From the NCBI RefSeq assembly GCF_005886145.1, contig NZ_CP040504.1, forward strand, positions 992,001 to 1,056,000: a DNA stretch of 64,000 nt, given 5' to 3'. Position numbers and translations under genes: made by a program. Positions 47,201-54,359 of the stretch are shown piece by piece. The notes beneath the pieces were generated by a model. It was not told the DNA's origin. It saw nothing but the letters and a program-made list of their open reading frames with translations, and ran no database searches. The DNA is from Neisseria sp. oral taxon 014 str. F0314. Its GTDB lineage: Bacteria > Pseudomonadota > Gammaproteobacteria > Burkholderiales > Neisseriaceae. Position 1 is the first letter of the stretch. Every line of letters begins with the position of its first letter.

Positions 47201-47406
47201 GTCAAACCCGCCGGCAGGCTGAATTGCAAATTCGCCGCCACCCCCAGTTCGCGCGCCAGATACACGCTCAAATAACGCCGCATCCCCTGACTCTGCACCA
47301 CAATCTGTTCCGCCACCAAAGCAGACTCAAGCGGCCTGACCCTTTGGATTCCGGCAAACAGGGCGGCTAGCGATTCGAGGCGGTTGGATTGGTAGAGGTA
47401 GAACAT
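44194..47406 (-). CDS. recC: RecC, exodeoxyribonuclease V gamma subunit
   Basis: A 1070-residue protein starting MFYLYQSNRLESLAALFAG, the RecC N-terminus, with VQSQGMRRYLSVYLARELG, FVFGISTMAPMYLQLLQ and VICLLGLNDGDFPR. RecC recognises Chi-like sites and holds RecB and RecD together in RecBCD. The recB and recD genes are not in view. The stop is supplied by an uptake sequence, giving a Glu-Lys-Ala-Val end. An AGGTCGTCTGAA variant lies inside near 45176. The start at 47406 excludes an uptake-sequence-derived extension. Confidence 0.94.
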   Translation of the reverse strand: MFYLYQSNRLESLAALFAGIQRVRPLESALVAEQIVVQSQGMRRYLSVYLARELGVAANLQFSLPAGLTWQLMQKLIPDIPALSPFSPEVMRWRLLDLFRSERFQTASEFENVRSVLQSYLGSGDSADYQLAGQLADIFDQYLVYRPQWIDAWQEGKLLGLGEDEVWQAQLWRYLDDGNQSAPHRVALWEKLLSSLDKAHLPERFFVFGISTMAPMYLQLLQKISEHCDVFVFALNPSGQYWGNVIEAAQLLKGGDEADLSQTGHPLLASLGKQGRDFFDFLTEIGLEEQPVFEEVSDDTLLHCLQNDIQNLRMPSEHSRTDLLGDGSVRIVSAHSPLRELQILKDKLLRILHEHPDWQPHDIAVLTPNIEPYSPFIEAVFGQAQGGAQALPYSVSDVKLSRRQPLLYALEQTLDLLESRFEVDKVLPLLESGLVLRRFGLTADDLPLLHDTVAELNVHWGLDGTMRGAADNLFTWQQALERIVLGWMLPDDGSPLWQNVSAWHGDVNRLDVFGRFVAFIRTLSRLAAEWRKPAAAEEWTERCRDLVQSLFLPDADDQYALQQFEQALAKWQEETALAGFSGTLPQHTVIRHIRRFLGSESQAGFLRGGITFCSMVPMRSLPFKVICLLGLNDGDFPRNTKAAVFDLIAKHPQKGDRARRDDDRYLFLEAIISARNILYLSYVGRSIRNDDELAPSALVSELIDTVAAMTGRRSKELAEHWVEQHPLQPFSHRYFIADNISDDLFSTRQDYADALNRPREQARPFFSEALEENSPAPTVWQDDFIRFWKNPVKAWLQQTLGWREPYRDEAWESAEPFEPQRADKIAAAYLDARRHNQDFQETAVRLDAESLLPAGELGKLWQQNFQAAAKRIDGALLQSPKLPPFAYEIQFDGQTLQGSLGNLYQCGQVFYLDRKPNAPQRIALLLEHLIFCVVGSSETETRQTHIVQPEETTLYPEIPSSQAQQMLQKWLTFFNLGQTRPLPFFAKTSLAAAEAYGKKQSWEGALNKARTEYHGNKVSKGQKDYTEVELVFGDEDTGPIEGVLFRRLTEELLVPLLDAVENSQSVEKAV

Positions 47407-47721
47407 GGCGGATTGAAAATATCGAAACTGAACGGATTGGGGGAAATTATAAGGTCGTCTGAAAGATTGTGGAGGACTTTTCAGACGGCCTCCCGCCTCA
47501 GATGCAATGATATGGCGGATACGGTTATTCCCTGCTACGGCATTGCCGCACCTTGTATCGGGAAATAAGTGCATCCGCTATAATCGGCGGCTTTCCGTTA
47601 CAAGCCGCTACTTGATTCTAGACCCAAGGAACTAGATAATACTGATTAAATCATACTAAATACTTGCCGGAAAACCAAAACATCCCTTTTGATTTTTCAT
47701 TTGATAGAGAGAACGAAATAC
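47407..47721. other. Divergent region recC / PepSY protein
   Basis: 315 bases. It has an uptake pair with one G-T wobble (47452-47464 and 47479-47491) and a 7-bp hairpin (47587-47593 with 47602-47608). An AT-rich stretch at 47630-47660 includes GATAATACTGATTAAATCAT, weakly like a Fur site. No gene is seen. Confidence 0.4.
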
Positions 47722-49128
47722 ATGGACCCTAAAACAACCACCTCCGACCAACAGGCCAACCGCCGCTATCTGACCGTGTGGCGGTGGCATTTTTATTTCG
47801 GGCTATTGGTCGCGCCCTTTCTGACCCTGCTTGCCGTAACAGGTCTGGGCATGCTTCTATTCGCCAACATCACCGGTAAAGAGGGCGAGCGCATACACGT
47901 TACCCCGCAGGCGCAGGTGCAGCCTTTGTCGGCGCAGGCGGAAGCGGCGCGGCAGTCTGTGAACCCTGAAACCGCTTCGGTGGTGCAATATATCGCGCCG
48001 CGCGCCGACGATATGGTTGCCGTGTTCCGCGTAAACAACGACGACAAAGCGACCATGGTCGCCGTCGATCCTTACACGGCGAAAGTCGTCAGTTCCATGC
48101 CACGCAATGAGGGCTGGTATCACACGATGGACGAAATCCACGGCGATATGATGCTCGGCACGGCGGGCGATTATTTGATAGAAACCGCCGCGTCGCTGAC
48201 CATCCTGATGATGATTACGGGGATTTATTTGTGGTGGGCGAAACAGCGCAGCCTGAAACCCATGCTTGTGCCGCAAACGGGCAAAGGACGCACATGGTGG
48301 CGTAGCATGCACGGCGCATTCGGCACTTGGGTTTCTTTGATTTTATTGCTGTTCTGCCTGTCGGGTGTTGCTTGGGCGGGCATTTGGGGCGGTAAGTTCG
48401 TTCAGTCTTGGAGCCAGTTCCCCGCCGGCAAATGGGGCGTCGAACCGAATCCCGTATCCGTCGTGCCGACCCACGGCGATGTGCTGAACGACGGCAAAAC
48501 CAAAGAAGTACCGTGGATTCTGGAACTCACGCCCATGCCTGTTTCCGGTACGACGAAGGGCGAAAACGGCATCAATCCGAGCGAACCGATGACCTTGGAA
48601 ACGGTTGACCGCTTCGCCCGTGAAATCGGTTTCAAAGGCCGCTACCAGCTCAACCTGCCCAAAGGCGAAACGGGCGTGTGGACGCTGTCGCAGGATTCGA
48701 TGAGCTACGACATGGTCAGCCCGACCGCCGACCGCACGGTGCACATCGACCAATACAGCGGCAAAATCCTGGCCGACATCCGCTTCGACGATTACAACTT
48801 CTTCGGCAAATTCATGGCGGCGAGCATCGCGCTGCACATGGGAACGCTGGGCTGGTGGAGCGTGCTGGCGAACGTCTTGTTCTGCCTGGCGGTGATTTTC
48901 ATCTGCGTCAGCGGCTGCGTGATGTGGTGGAAACGCCGCCCGTCCAAAGCGGGCGGACTGGTTCCTCCGGCGCAGAAAATCGAGCTGCCGGTATGGTGGG
49001 CAATGGCTGTGCCGCTTTTGATCGTGGCGGTATTGTTCCCGACCGCCATCGCCGCCATCGCCGTGATTTGGCTCTTGGATACGGCCTTGCTGTCGCGGAT
49101 TCCGGCGTTGGAAAAATGGTTTAAATAG
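47722..49128 (+). CDS. PepSY-domain membrane protein (PiuB-like)
   Basis: 468 residues with four main membrane helices and PepSY segments. RYLTVWRWHFYFGLLVAPFL near the start, HTMDEIHGDMMLG (about 145-157), WWRSMHGAFGTWVSL and ASIALHMGTLGWW carry paired histidines typical of this family, some members of which serve iron uptake as ferric-chelate reductases. The ATG at 47722 is preferred to a TTG 33 bases upstream. Function is a family-level guess. Confidence 0.85.
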   Translation: MDPKTTTSDQQANRRYLTVWRWHFYFGLLVAPFLTLLAVTGLGMLLFANITGKEGERIHVTPQAQVQPLSAQAEAARQSVNPETASVVQYIAPRADDMVAVFRVNNDDKATMVAVDPYTAKVVSSMPRNEGWYHTMDEIHGDMMLGTAGDYLIETAASLTILMMITGIYLWWAKQRSLKPMLVPQTGKGRTWWRSMHGAFGTWVSLILLLFCLSGVAWAGIWGGKFVQSWSQFPAGKWGVEPNPVSVVPTHGDVLNDGKTKEVPWILELTPMPVSGTTKGENGINPSEPMTLETVDRFAREIGFKGRYQLNLPKGETGVWTLSQDSMSYDMVSPTADRTVHIDQYSGKILADIRFDDYNFFGKFMAASIALHMGTLGWWSVLANVLFCLAVIFICVSGCVMWWKRRPSKAGGLVPPAQKIELPVWWAMAVPLLIVAVLFPTAIAAIAVIWLLDTALLSRIPALEKWFK

Positions 49129-49144
49129 AAATAAAGAAAGGCAG

Positions 49145-49175
49145 AGGCCGTCTGAAATTTATTTTCAGACGGCCT
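49145..49175 (+). terminator. Terminator of the PepSY gene
   Basis: 13-bp stem (49145-49157 with 49163-49175), 5-base loop, followed by TT. Confidence 0.7.
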
Positions 49176-49216
49176 TTCAGTACAATCCGCCTATTTTCGT
49201 TTATCAAGGACATTTC

Positions 49217-49807
49217 ATGCGCGCCGTTCTCACCCTGTTGCTTCTCGCCCTGCCCCTGTCTGCCTTTGCCGCCGATCCTGCGTCCGTGCCGTCGGAAAAA
49301 CGGAGCCGCTGGGCGACTTCGGTAAAGCAGGATGCGAACCTGTACCGCATCGACGACAAACTGTACCGCAGCGAGCAGCCCGTGGCGGACGACGGGGACA
49401 CGATTGAGAAACTCGGCATCAAAAGCGTCATCAACCTGCGTTATTTCGACCGCAACAACAACGACTCCCACCTGAAAAACCGCGGACTGACACTGCTCAA
49501 CCGCCCGCTGCGGTCGTGGCGCATCAAGCCGGAAGATATTGCGCAGACGCTGTATTTGATTGAAAAACAGCAGCAACAAGGCGCCGTACTGATTCACTGC
49601 TACCACGGCGCCGACCGCACGGGACTGATTTCGGGAATGTACCGCATTATTTATCAGGGCTGGACGGTGGCAGATGCAAAAGAGGAAATGCTGCACGGCC
49701 CCTACGGCTACCACAGCATCTGGAAAAACATCGCCAACCTGTTTACCGAAAAAACCGTGAAACAGGTCAGACAACATTTGGCGGAACTGCGGCGCGGGCG
49801 GAAATGA
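49217..49807 (+). CDS. Exported dual-specificity/tyrosine phosphatase-like protein
   Basis: 196 residues. A signal peptide (MRAVLTLLLLALPLSAFA) directs it to the periplasm. The P-loop HCYHGADRTG has nucleophile C128 and R134 (C-x5-R), in the cys-based dual-specificity phosphatase fold, with LYRSEQPVADDG and SVINLRYFDR upstream. Such secreted enzymes may act on phospholipids, inositol phosphates or protein tyrosine. It lies alone between two terminators. Confidence 0.85.
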   Translation: MRAVLTLLLLALPLSAFAADPASVPSEKRSRWATSVKQDANLYRIDDKLYRSEQPVADDGDTIEKLGIKSVINLRYFDRNNNDSHLKNRGLTLLNRPLRSWRIKPEDIAQTLYLIEKQQQQGAVLIHCYHGADRTGLISGMYRIIYQGWTVADAKEEMLHGPYGYHSIWKNIANLFTEKTVKQVRQHLAELRRGRK

Positions 49808-49846
49808 CCCCGGCAGTGTCGTTTAACCGCCCTTCACGCATAATGG

Positions 49847-49884
49847 AAGAGGCCGTCTGAAACACAGGTTTCAGACGGCCTCTT
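49847..49884. terminator. Bidirectional terminator, phosphatase / acetyltransferase genes
   Basis: 16-bp perfect stem (49847-49862 with 49869-49884), 6-base loop, between converging genes. Confidence 0.8.
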
Positions 49885-49897
49885 TCCTCTAACCGAC

Positions 49898-50398
49898 TCA
49901 ATCCAAAATCTTTTTGCCCAAAATCACAACATCGGCGGCAAAGGTTTCCAAATCGCACACCTGCGGCAGCCGCCCCCATTCCTGAAAACCCATAGAATGA
50001 AACAGCCTCAGGCTGACATGGTTGTGGCCGAAAATCACCGCCAGCACGTTGCGTATGCCCAGCGAGGGCGCGCGTTCGAGCATATTTCGCAGCAGGATTT
50101 TGCCCATCCCCGCGCCGCGCATGTCATGACGGACATAAATGCTGATTTCCGCGCTGATATGGTAGGCGCGGCGCGGATAATAGTCGCTGAAACTGCCCCA
50201 CGCCAACACTTCGCCCGTTTGGTTTTTCAAAACATAAAGCGGCCTGTCGCCGGTATGCGTCTCAAACCAAGCCTGACGGTCTTGCGTGCCGACGGGTGCA
50301 AGGTCGGCGGTGGATTGGCGGGTTTCGACCGCACTGTTGTAGATGGCGACAATAGCGGGCAGGTCTTGCCGCACGGCTTGGGAAACGGTGTATTGCAT
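49898..50398 (-). CDS. GNAT-family N-acetyltransferase (PAT-like)
   Basis: 166 residues of the GNAT fold resembling phosphinothricin or methionine-sulfone acetyltransferases: AIVAIYNSAVETRQSTADL at the N-terminus, AEISIYVRHDMRGAGMGKILL as the acetyl-CoA loop, and NHVSLRLFHSMGFQEWGRLP near the end. It probably acetylates small amines or amino-acid analogues. I set the start at 50398 (MQYTVSQAV); the extension upstream is uptake-sequence DNA. Confidence 0.88.
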   Translation of the reverse strand: MQYTVSQAVRQDLPAIVAIYNSAVETRQSTADLAPVGTQDRQAWFETHTGDRPLYVLKNQTGEVLAWGSFSDYYPRRAYHISAEISIYVRHDMRGAGMGKILLRNMLERAPSLGIRNVLAVIFGHNHVSLRLFHSMGFQEWGRLPQVCDLETFAADVVILGKKILD

Positions 50399-50461
50399 GG
50401 CTGGCAATCCGGATTTGTTTGAAAAATTATACAATACTGACAGATGGTTACCAAATGCGGT

Positions 50462-50502
50462 AAAGGCCGTCTGAAAATCTTTACTGTTTTCAGACGGCCT
50501 TT
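50462..50502 (-). terminator. Uptake-sequence terminator after the small membrane protein gene
   Basis: 16-bp stem (50462-50477 with 50487-50502), 9-base loop, lying between the minus-strand small membrane protein and the acetyltransferase. Confidence 0.7.
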
Positions 50503-50601
50503 TAAAAAACAACCAATCGCATATCACTTACAGCCAATTCATACATACCAGTATTCTCAATATTCATTAGTTTGCATTACATACTCCTTATGAAAAACAG
50601 G

Positions 50602-50805
50602 TTAAGACAAGGTGGAAACCACCTTATAGGAAAAAATGCTTAAAACCAAAAATACTAAAAACGCTTTTGCATAAACGGCCGACGCATCCCATGAAAAACC
50701 GACTGTTGCCAACAGATAAAACCATCTGGCAAGAGCGGCCGCGCATAAGGCGATAAAAAGGTACATGCATGAACTCAAAATACCGTGTAATACCGAATGC
50801 GGCAT
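50602..50805 (-). CDS. Small two-helix membrane protein of unknown function
   Basis: 67 residues with two hydrophobic helices (about 10-34 and 45-62). The reading frame is supported by AGGAG 6 bases before the ATG and by a terminator downstream. I recognise no family. It is the first gene on this strand before the acetyltransferase, 204 bases away. Confidence 0.55.
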   Translation of the reverse strand: MPHSVLHGILSSCMYLFIALCAAALARWFYLLATVGFSWDASAVYAKAFLVFLVLSIFSYKVVSTLS

Positions 50806-51370
50806 CTTCTACTCCTTTCTTTCCAAATGACCCCAGCCGACAACTGTCTGCCGTTGACCATGTTCGCATACAAGCTGCCCGTCTATTTAAAACCTTGTTT
50901 AAAGTATCCGGCCACAGCACAAACCAATATCAAACACTTGAAATTCAAGCACTTGATGTCTTTTGGGACTATCGTTCTGTAGTTTGGTTCGCCTGTCTCC
51001 CGTTATTTTCAGAAAAAGCGTTTTAGTTTTTCCGTATGTCTGAAACATTTTTTTATTTGAACTTTTCATAATAAAATGAAAGAATTAAATAAAACCCACT
51101 CTATACGGTTTTTCAAGACTTCACCATATGACTTAAGCGTAGCTAATTTTTCTTAATATTTATTTTAATAACAAAAGAAAATATATTTTTATTAACTAAA
51201 ATGCATACAAATATAATCTCATACAAATGATCACAATTCCATGTTCTCCTGCCCCAACTCTTCAGACGGCCTATCCCTCCCTCTATCCCGTTGTATACGG
51301 CTGCGGATAGGGGCAAAAAGGCGGAAACTCACCGTTTCCGCCTTGCTTGTTTTCAGATGACACCTTCTCC
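50806..51370. other. AT-rich intergenic region
   Basis: 565 bases. About 51020-51240 is strongly AT-rich compared with the rest of the window. A plus-strand frame at 50769-51026 (85 codons) and a 26-codon frame at about 51076 lack ribosome sites and recognisable content. A terminator and a single uptake sequence lie at the right end. It could be the remnant of lost accessory DNA. Confidence 0.45.
51314..51344 (-). terminator. Intrinsic terminator of the ETF-QO gene
   Basis: Perfect 11-bp stem (51318-51328 with 51334-51344), loop TCACC; on the minus strand it is followed by TTTTT. Confidence 0.85.
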
Positions 51371-53032
51371 CTACATCCCGCCGTAATTCGGTCCGCTTGC
51401 GCCTTCGGGGCAAATCCAAGTGATGTTTTGCGTCGGGTCTTTGATGTCGCACGTTTTGCAGTGAACGCAGTTGGCGGCGTTGATTTGCAGGCGCGGACTG
51501 CCCTTCTCTTCGACGATTTCGTACACACCGGCCGGACAATAGCGCGTTTCGGGTGAGGCGTATTCTTTGTAGTTCACGTCTATCATCGTTTGCGGATTGT
51601 TCAGCACCAAATGGTCGGGTTGATTTTCTTCGTGCGCGAGATTGGCGAGGAAGACGCTGCTTAAGCGGTCGAAGGTCAACACGCCGTCGGGTTTCGGGTA
51701 ATCAATCGGCTTGCACGCGGCGGCTTTTTTGAGCTGCTCGTTATCTTTGCCGTGATGTTTCAAAGTCCACGGGGCTTTGCCTCTGAAAATCATCTGGTCG
51801 ATGCCGGTATAGATTGAGCCGAGGTAAACGCCCCATTTGAATGACGGACGGACGTTACGCGCGGCGTAAAGCTCTTGATACAGCCAGCTTTGTTCAAAAC
51901 GTTGCTGATAATCCGCCGCCTCTTTGCCGCTGTCGAAACCCTCCACTTCTTCAAGGTTTTCCAACAAGGGGAACACGGCTTCGGCGGCGAGCATGGCGGA
52001 TTTCATCGCGGTATGAATACCTTTGATGCGCGGCATATTGAGGAAACCCGCCGCATCGCCGATTAAAACGCCCCCCTTGAACGAGAGCTTCGGCAGGCTT
52101 TGCAGACCGCCTTCAATCAGCGAACGCGCGCCGTAAGCGATGCGGCGGCCGCCTTCGAAGGTTTTGCGGATTTCAGGATGGGTTTTGAAACGTTGGAACT
52201 CTTCAAACGGCGACAGATAAGGGTTTTGATAGTCCAAACCGACTACGAAACCGACGGCGACTTTGTTGTCGTCGAAATGGTAAACAAACGCGCCGCCGTA
52301 GGTTTTGCTGTCCAGCGGCCAGCCCGCGCTATGCACCACCAAGCCGGGCTGATGTTTTTCAGACGACACTTCCCAAATCTCTTTGATACCCAAGCCGTAA
52401 GTTTGCGGCTGGCTGTTTTGGTCGAGTTGGAAACGTTCGATGACTTGTTTGGACAGCGAACCGCGGCAGCCTTCGGCAAACAAGGTTTGCTGCGCCCAAA
52501 GCTCCATGCCGGGTTGGAAACTGTCGGTCGGCTCGCCATCTTTGCCGATGCCCATATTGCCGGTCGCAATGCCTTTAACCGAACCGTCTTCGTGATACAG
52601 CACTTCGGCGGCGGCAAAGCCCGGATAGATTTCCACGCCCATATTTTCCGCCTGCTCCGCCAGCCAGCGCACAACTTCACCCAAGCTGACGATGTAGTTG
52701 CCGTGATTGTCGAAATTGGGGGTAACGGGCAGATTGAACGCTTTTTTCTCCGTCAGGAACAACACTTTGTCCTGCGTTACCGCACACGTCAGCGGCGCAC
52801 CTTTTTCTTTCCAGTCGGGAATCAGCTCATTCAGCGCAATCGGATCGATGACCGCCCCCGCCAGCGAATGCGCGCCCGCCTCAGAACCCTTCTCCACCAC
52901 GCAAACGCTGATTTCGCGCCCGTTTTTTTCGGCAAGCTGCTTGAGTTTGATGGCGGCGGACAAACCCGACGGGCCTGCGCCGACAATCACGACTTCGTAT
53001 TGCATACTGTCGCGTTCTATGGTTTCTGTCAT
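51371..53032 (-). CDS. Electron transfer flavoprotein-ubiquinone oxidoreductase
   Basis: A 553-residue ETF-QO. The FAD-binding fold opens with VVIVGAGPSGLSAAIKLKQ. The C-terminal ferredoxin-like [4Fe-4S] domain has CPAGVYEI, NCVHCKTCDIKDP and WICPEGASGPNYGG. It takes electrons from ETF (fatty-acid and amino-acid oxidation) to the quinone pool. I set the start at 53032 (MTETIERDSM) with AGGAACC before it. It has its own promoter and terminator; the ETF alpha/beta genes are not adjacent. Confidence 0.95.
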   Translation of the reverse strand: MTETIERDSMQYEVVIVGAGPSGLSAAIKLKQLAEKNGREISVCVVEKGSEAGAHSLAGAVIDPIALNELIPDWKEKGAPLTCAVTQDKVLFLTEKKAFNLPVTPNFDNHGNYIVSLGEVVRWLAEQAENMGVEIYPGFAAAEVLYHEDGSVKGIATGNMGIGKDGEPTDSFQPGMELWAQQTLFAEGCRGSLSKQVIERFQLDQNSQPQTYGLGIKEIWEVSSEKHQPGLVVHSAGWPLDSKTYGGAFVYHFDDNKVAVGFVVGLDYQNPYLSPFEEFQRFKTHPEIRKTFEGGRRIAYGARSLIEGGLQSLPKLSFKGGVLIGDAAGFLNMPRIKGIHTAMKSAMLAAEAVFPLLENLEEVEGFDSGKEAADYQQRFEQSWLYQELYAARNVRPSFKWGVYLGSIYTGIDQMIFRGKAPWTLKHHGKDNEQLKKAAACKPIDYPKPDGVLTFDRLSSVFLANLAHEENQPDHLVLNNPQTMIDVNYKEYASPETRYCPAGVYEIVEEKGSPRLQINAANCVHCKTCDIKDPTQNITWICPEGASGPNYGGM

Positions 53033-53072
53033 GGTGGTTCCTATATTGTCATTATTCATTTTTAAGCAGGCA

Positions 53073-53101
53073 ATTATACAACGGGAACATATAGTTACCA
53101 A
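53073..53101 (-). promoter_or_regulatory. Promoter candidate of the ETF-QO gene
   Basis: On the minus strand TTGGTA (53101-53096), 17-base spacer, TATAAT (53078-53073). The start would fall near 53066, giving a leader of about 34 bases. The -35 box overlaps the stop of a 38-codon open reading frame. Confidence 0.6.
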
Positions 53102-53211
53102 ACACAGCATTTGCCGTAGACGAGCGGATTGCCGTCAAACGGCGGCGCGGCATACACCATTGGAACAAACGCGGCGGCGCATACCACCGGACAAATACGC
53201 TTGGACACCAT
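53095..53211 (-). CDS. 38-residue secreted-peptide candidate
   Basis: A short frame that starts MVSKRICPVVC, continues through a hydrophobic core ending VYAA (signal-peptide-like, cut near residue 22) and ends in GKCCVW with four cysteines in all (7, 11, 35, 36). A strong GGGAGG ribosome site sits 4 bases before the ATG at 53211. It is directly upstream of the ETF-QO gene on the same strand, after a hairpin of variant uptake sequences. No family is recognised; it may be a real small secreted or membrane peptide, or chance. Confidence 0.4.
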   Translation of the reverse strand: MVSKRICPVVCAAAFVPMVYAAPPFDGNPLVYGKCCVW

Positions 53212-53228
53212 CACACCTCCCACATAAA

Positions 53229-53258
53229 AGGTCGTCTGAAAAAGTTTTCAGACGACCT
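53229..53258. terminator. Hairpin of two AGGTCGTCTGAA variant uptake sequences
   Basis: 14-base arms (53229-53242 with 53245-53258), separated by two bases. Both arms carry the GGTC variant. Confidence 0.65.
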
Positions 53259-53275
53259 GTCTGTCTGCAAACCGC

Positions 53276-53650
53276 TTACATTTCCATGCGGTAAAAACAC
53301 CGCAAATCCAGCCTCAACCCCGCGCTGATTTGTGCAACGGATACCTTATTTTCCTTTATATGTTTCAAAACAAGCTTGGCAAAGTCTTCTTCGCCTTCCC
53401 GATGCCTCAAAAGCACATCAGAAAAAACGAAACTCCCACCGCAAAGCCCGTAAATCCATCTGAGCCACTCCGCCCCTTTTTCCGTCATACACGATTCAGT
53501 TTCGCTTCTTTCCGTATAAACACTGCCTTCGCAAAACCTGAAATAGACCCACAAATCAGTATCTTGCGCCACTAGGGCAAACGCTTCGCCACGCATTTTC
53601 GCCAGCATGGGGCAAGGGCGGGAAGCAGCAATCAAATAGGCAAAAGACAT
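53276..53650 (-). CDS. Hypothetical protein (124 residues)
   Basis: A cytoplasmic-looking protein with several cysteines and aromatic stretches (DTDLWVYFRFCEGSVYTE, EWLRWIYGLCGGSFVFSD). No signal peptide or membrane helix and no family that I recognise. It is 16 bases downstream of the next unknown gene on the same strand, so the two probably form one unit. Small paired genes of this kind can be immunity proteins or leftovers of accessory loci, but nothing here proves it. Confidence 0.55.
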   Translation of the reverse strand: MSFAYLIAASRPCPMLAKMRGEAFALVAQDTDLWVYFRFCEGSVYTERSETESCMTEKGAEWLRWIYGLCGGSFVFSDVLLRHREGEEDFAKLVLKHIKENKVSVAQISAGLRLDLRCFYRMEM

Positions 53651-53666
53651 ACAGATACCGTTTTGT

Positions 53667-54095
53667 TTATTTGTTCAAAATATATTTTTGTCCGAAGCCG
53701 ACGCAAAAAAACGGCGCATCCGACAAAACCCCGCGCCCGATGCCGACTTCAGGCAAGTCCCCGAAATCCTCGGAACAGGCAAATTCCACATAGCGCAGGT
53801 TTTCCGACATAGAAACGATGACATCCCGCATGTCTTCCGACAAACAGAAAACTGACTCGCAAGGACATTTGTTTCTCAATTCCAATTTCAAATATTGCTT
53901 AAACAGCTTGGGGTTGCTCTTTTCCGTAATCCATCCTTCGAGGGAAATATAGGCTTTTGACAGGAAATCGTCATCACGATTCCATACCTTGCGGAAAAAC
54001 GTATAAGCCGTATCCGCTTTTTCAACATAAAACCGCCTCTGCTTCAGCAAGTGGATGTACGGATTGTCGGATTCGCAGACTATTTGAAAAAACAT
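53667..54095 (-). CDS. Hypothetical protein (142 residues)
   Basis: Starts MFFQIVCESDNPYIHLLKQ and contains KAYISLEGWITEKSNPKLF, RNKCPCESVFCLSEDMRD and GVLSDAPFFCVGFGQKY. Mixed alpha/beta composition, soluble, six or so cysteines. I do not recognise it. Base composition is somewhat richer in A and T than neighbouring core genes. It precedes the 124-residue gene and follows a 43-codon fragment. Confidence 0.55.
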   Translation of the reverse strand: MFFQIVCESDNPYIHLLKQRRFYVEKADTAYTFFRKVWNRDDDFLSKAYISLEGWITEKSNPKLFKQYLKLELRNKCPCESVFCLSEDMRDVIVSMSENLRYVEFACSEDFGDLPEVGIGRGVLSDAPFFCVGFGQKYILNK

Positions 54096-54133
54096 CTTAA
54101 TTCCTAATTCTCAGTAATCTCAGACTTCTTAAG

Positions 54134-54265
54134 ATGGCAGGACATCCTGACGACCACGGTCAAATTGCCGGATACGGCAGCCGCCTGCATGGCATGTATA
54201 ACGCGCCACGCCTAGTCGAAATCGGCTTCTATTATTTTAGAGTTTGTTATTTCTTCCAAAGATGA
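54134..54265 (+). pseudogene. Possible gene fragment (43 codons)
   Basis: A short plus-strand frame starting MAGHPDDHGQIAGYGS and continuing RLHGMYNAPRLVEIGFYYF. It has no good ribosome site, but the composition (charged, Gly/His/Tyr-rich) looks like an exon of a larger protein rather than random sequence. It lies between the unknown pair and znuA. It may be a remnant of a lost gene; confidence is low. Confidence 0.25.
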
Positions 54266-54282
54266 AAATGTCCTTATTACAC

Positions 54283-54328
54283 AAAAGGCCGTCTGAAAAC
54301 CTCGTATTTAATTTTCAGACGGCCTTTT
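54283..54328 (-). terminator. Terminator of znuA
   Basis: 17-bp stem (54283-54299 with 54312-54328) of facing uptake sequences, 12-base loop, with TTTT on the minus-strand side. Confidence 0.75.
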
Positions 54329-54359
54329 GCCTTTTCAAATTCAAACCAATCAAACGGTT

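Noticed and set aside
47630-47660. Fur box upstream of the PepSY gene
   Set aside because: GATAATACTGATTAAATCAT matches the Fur consensus only loosely; AT-richness explains it.
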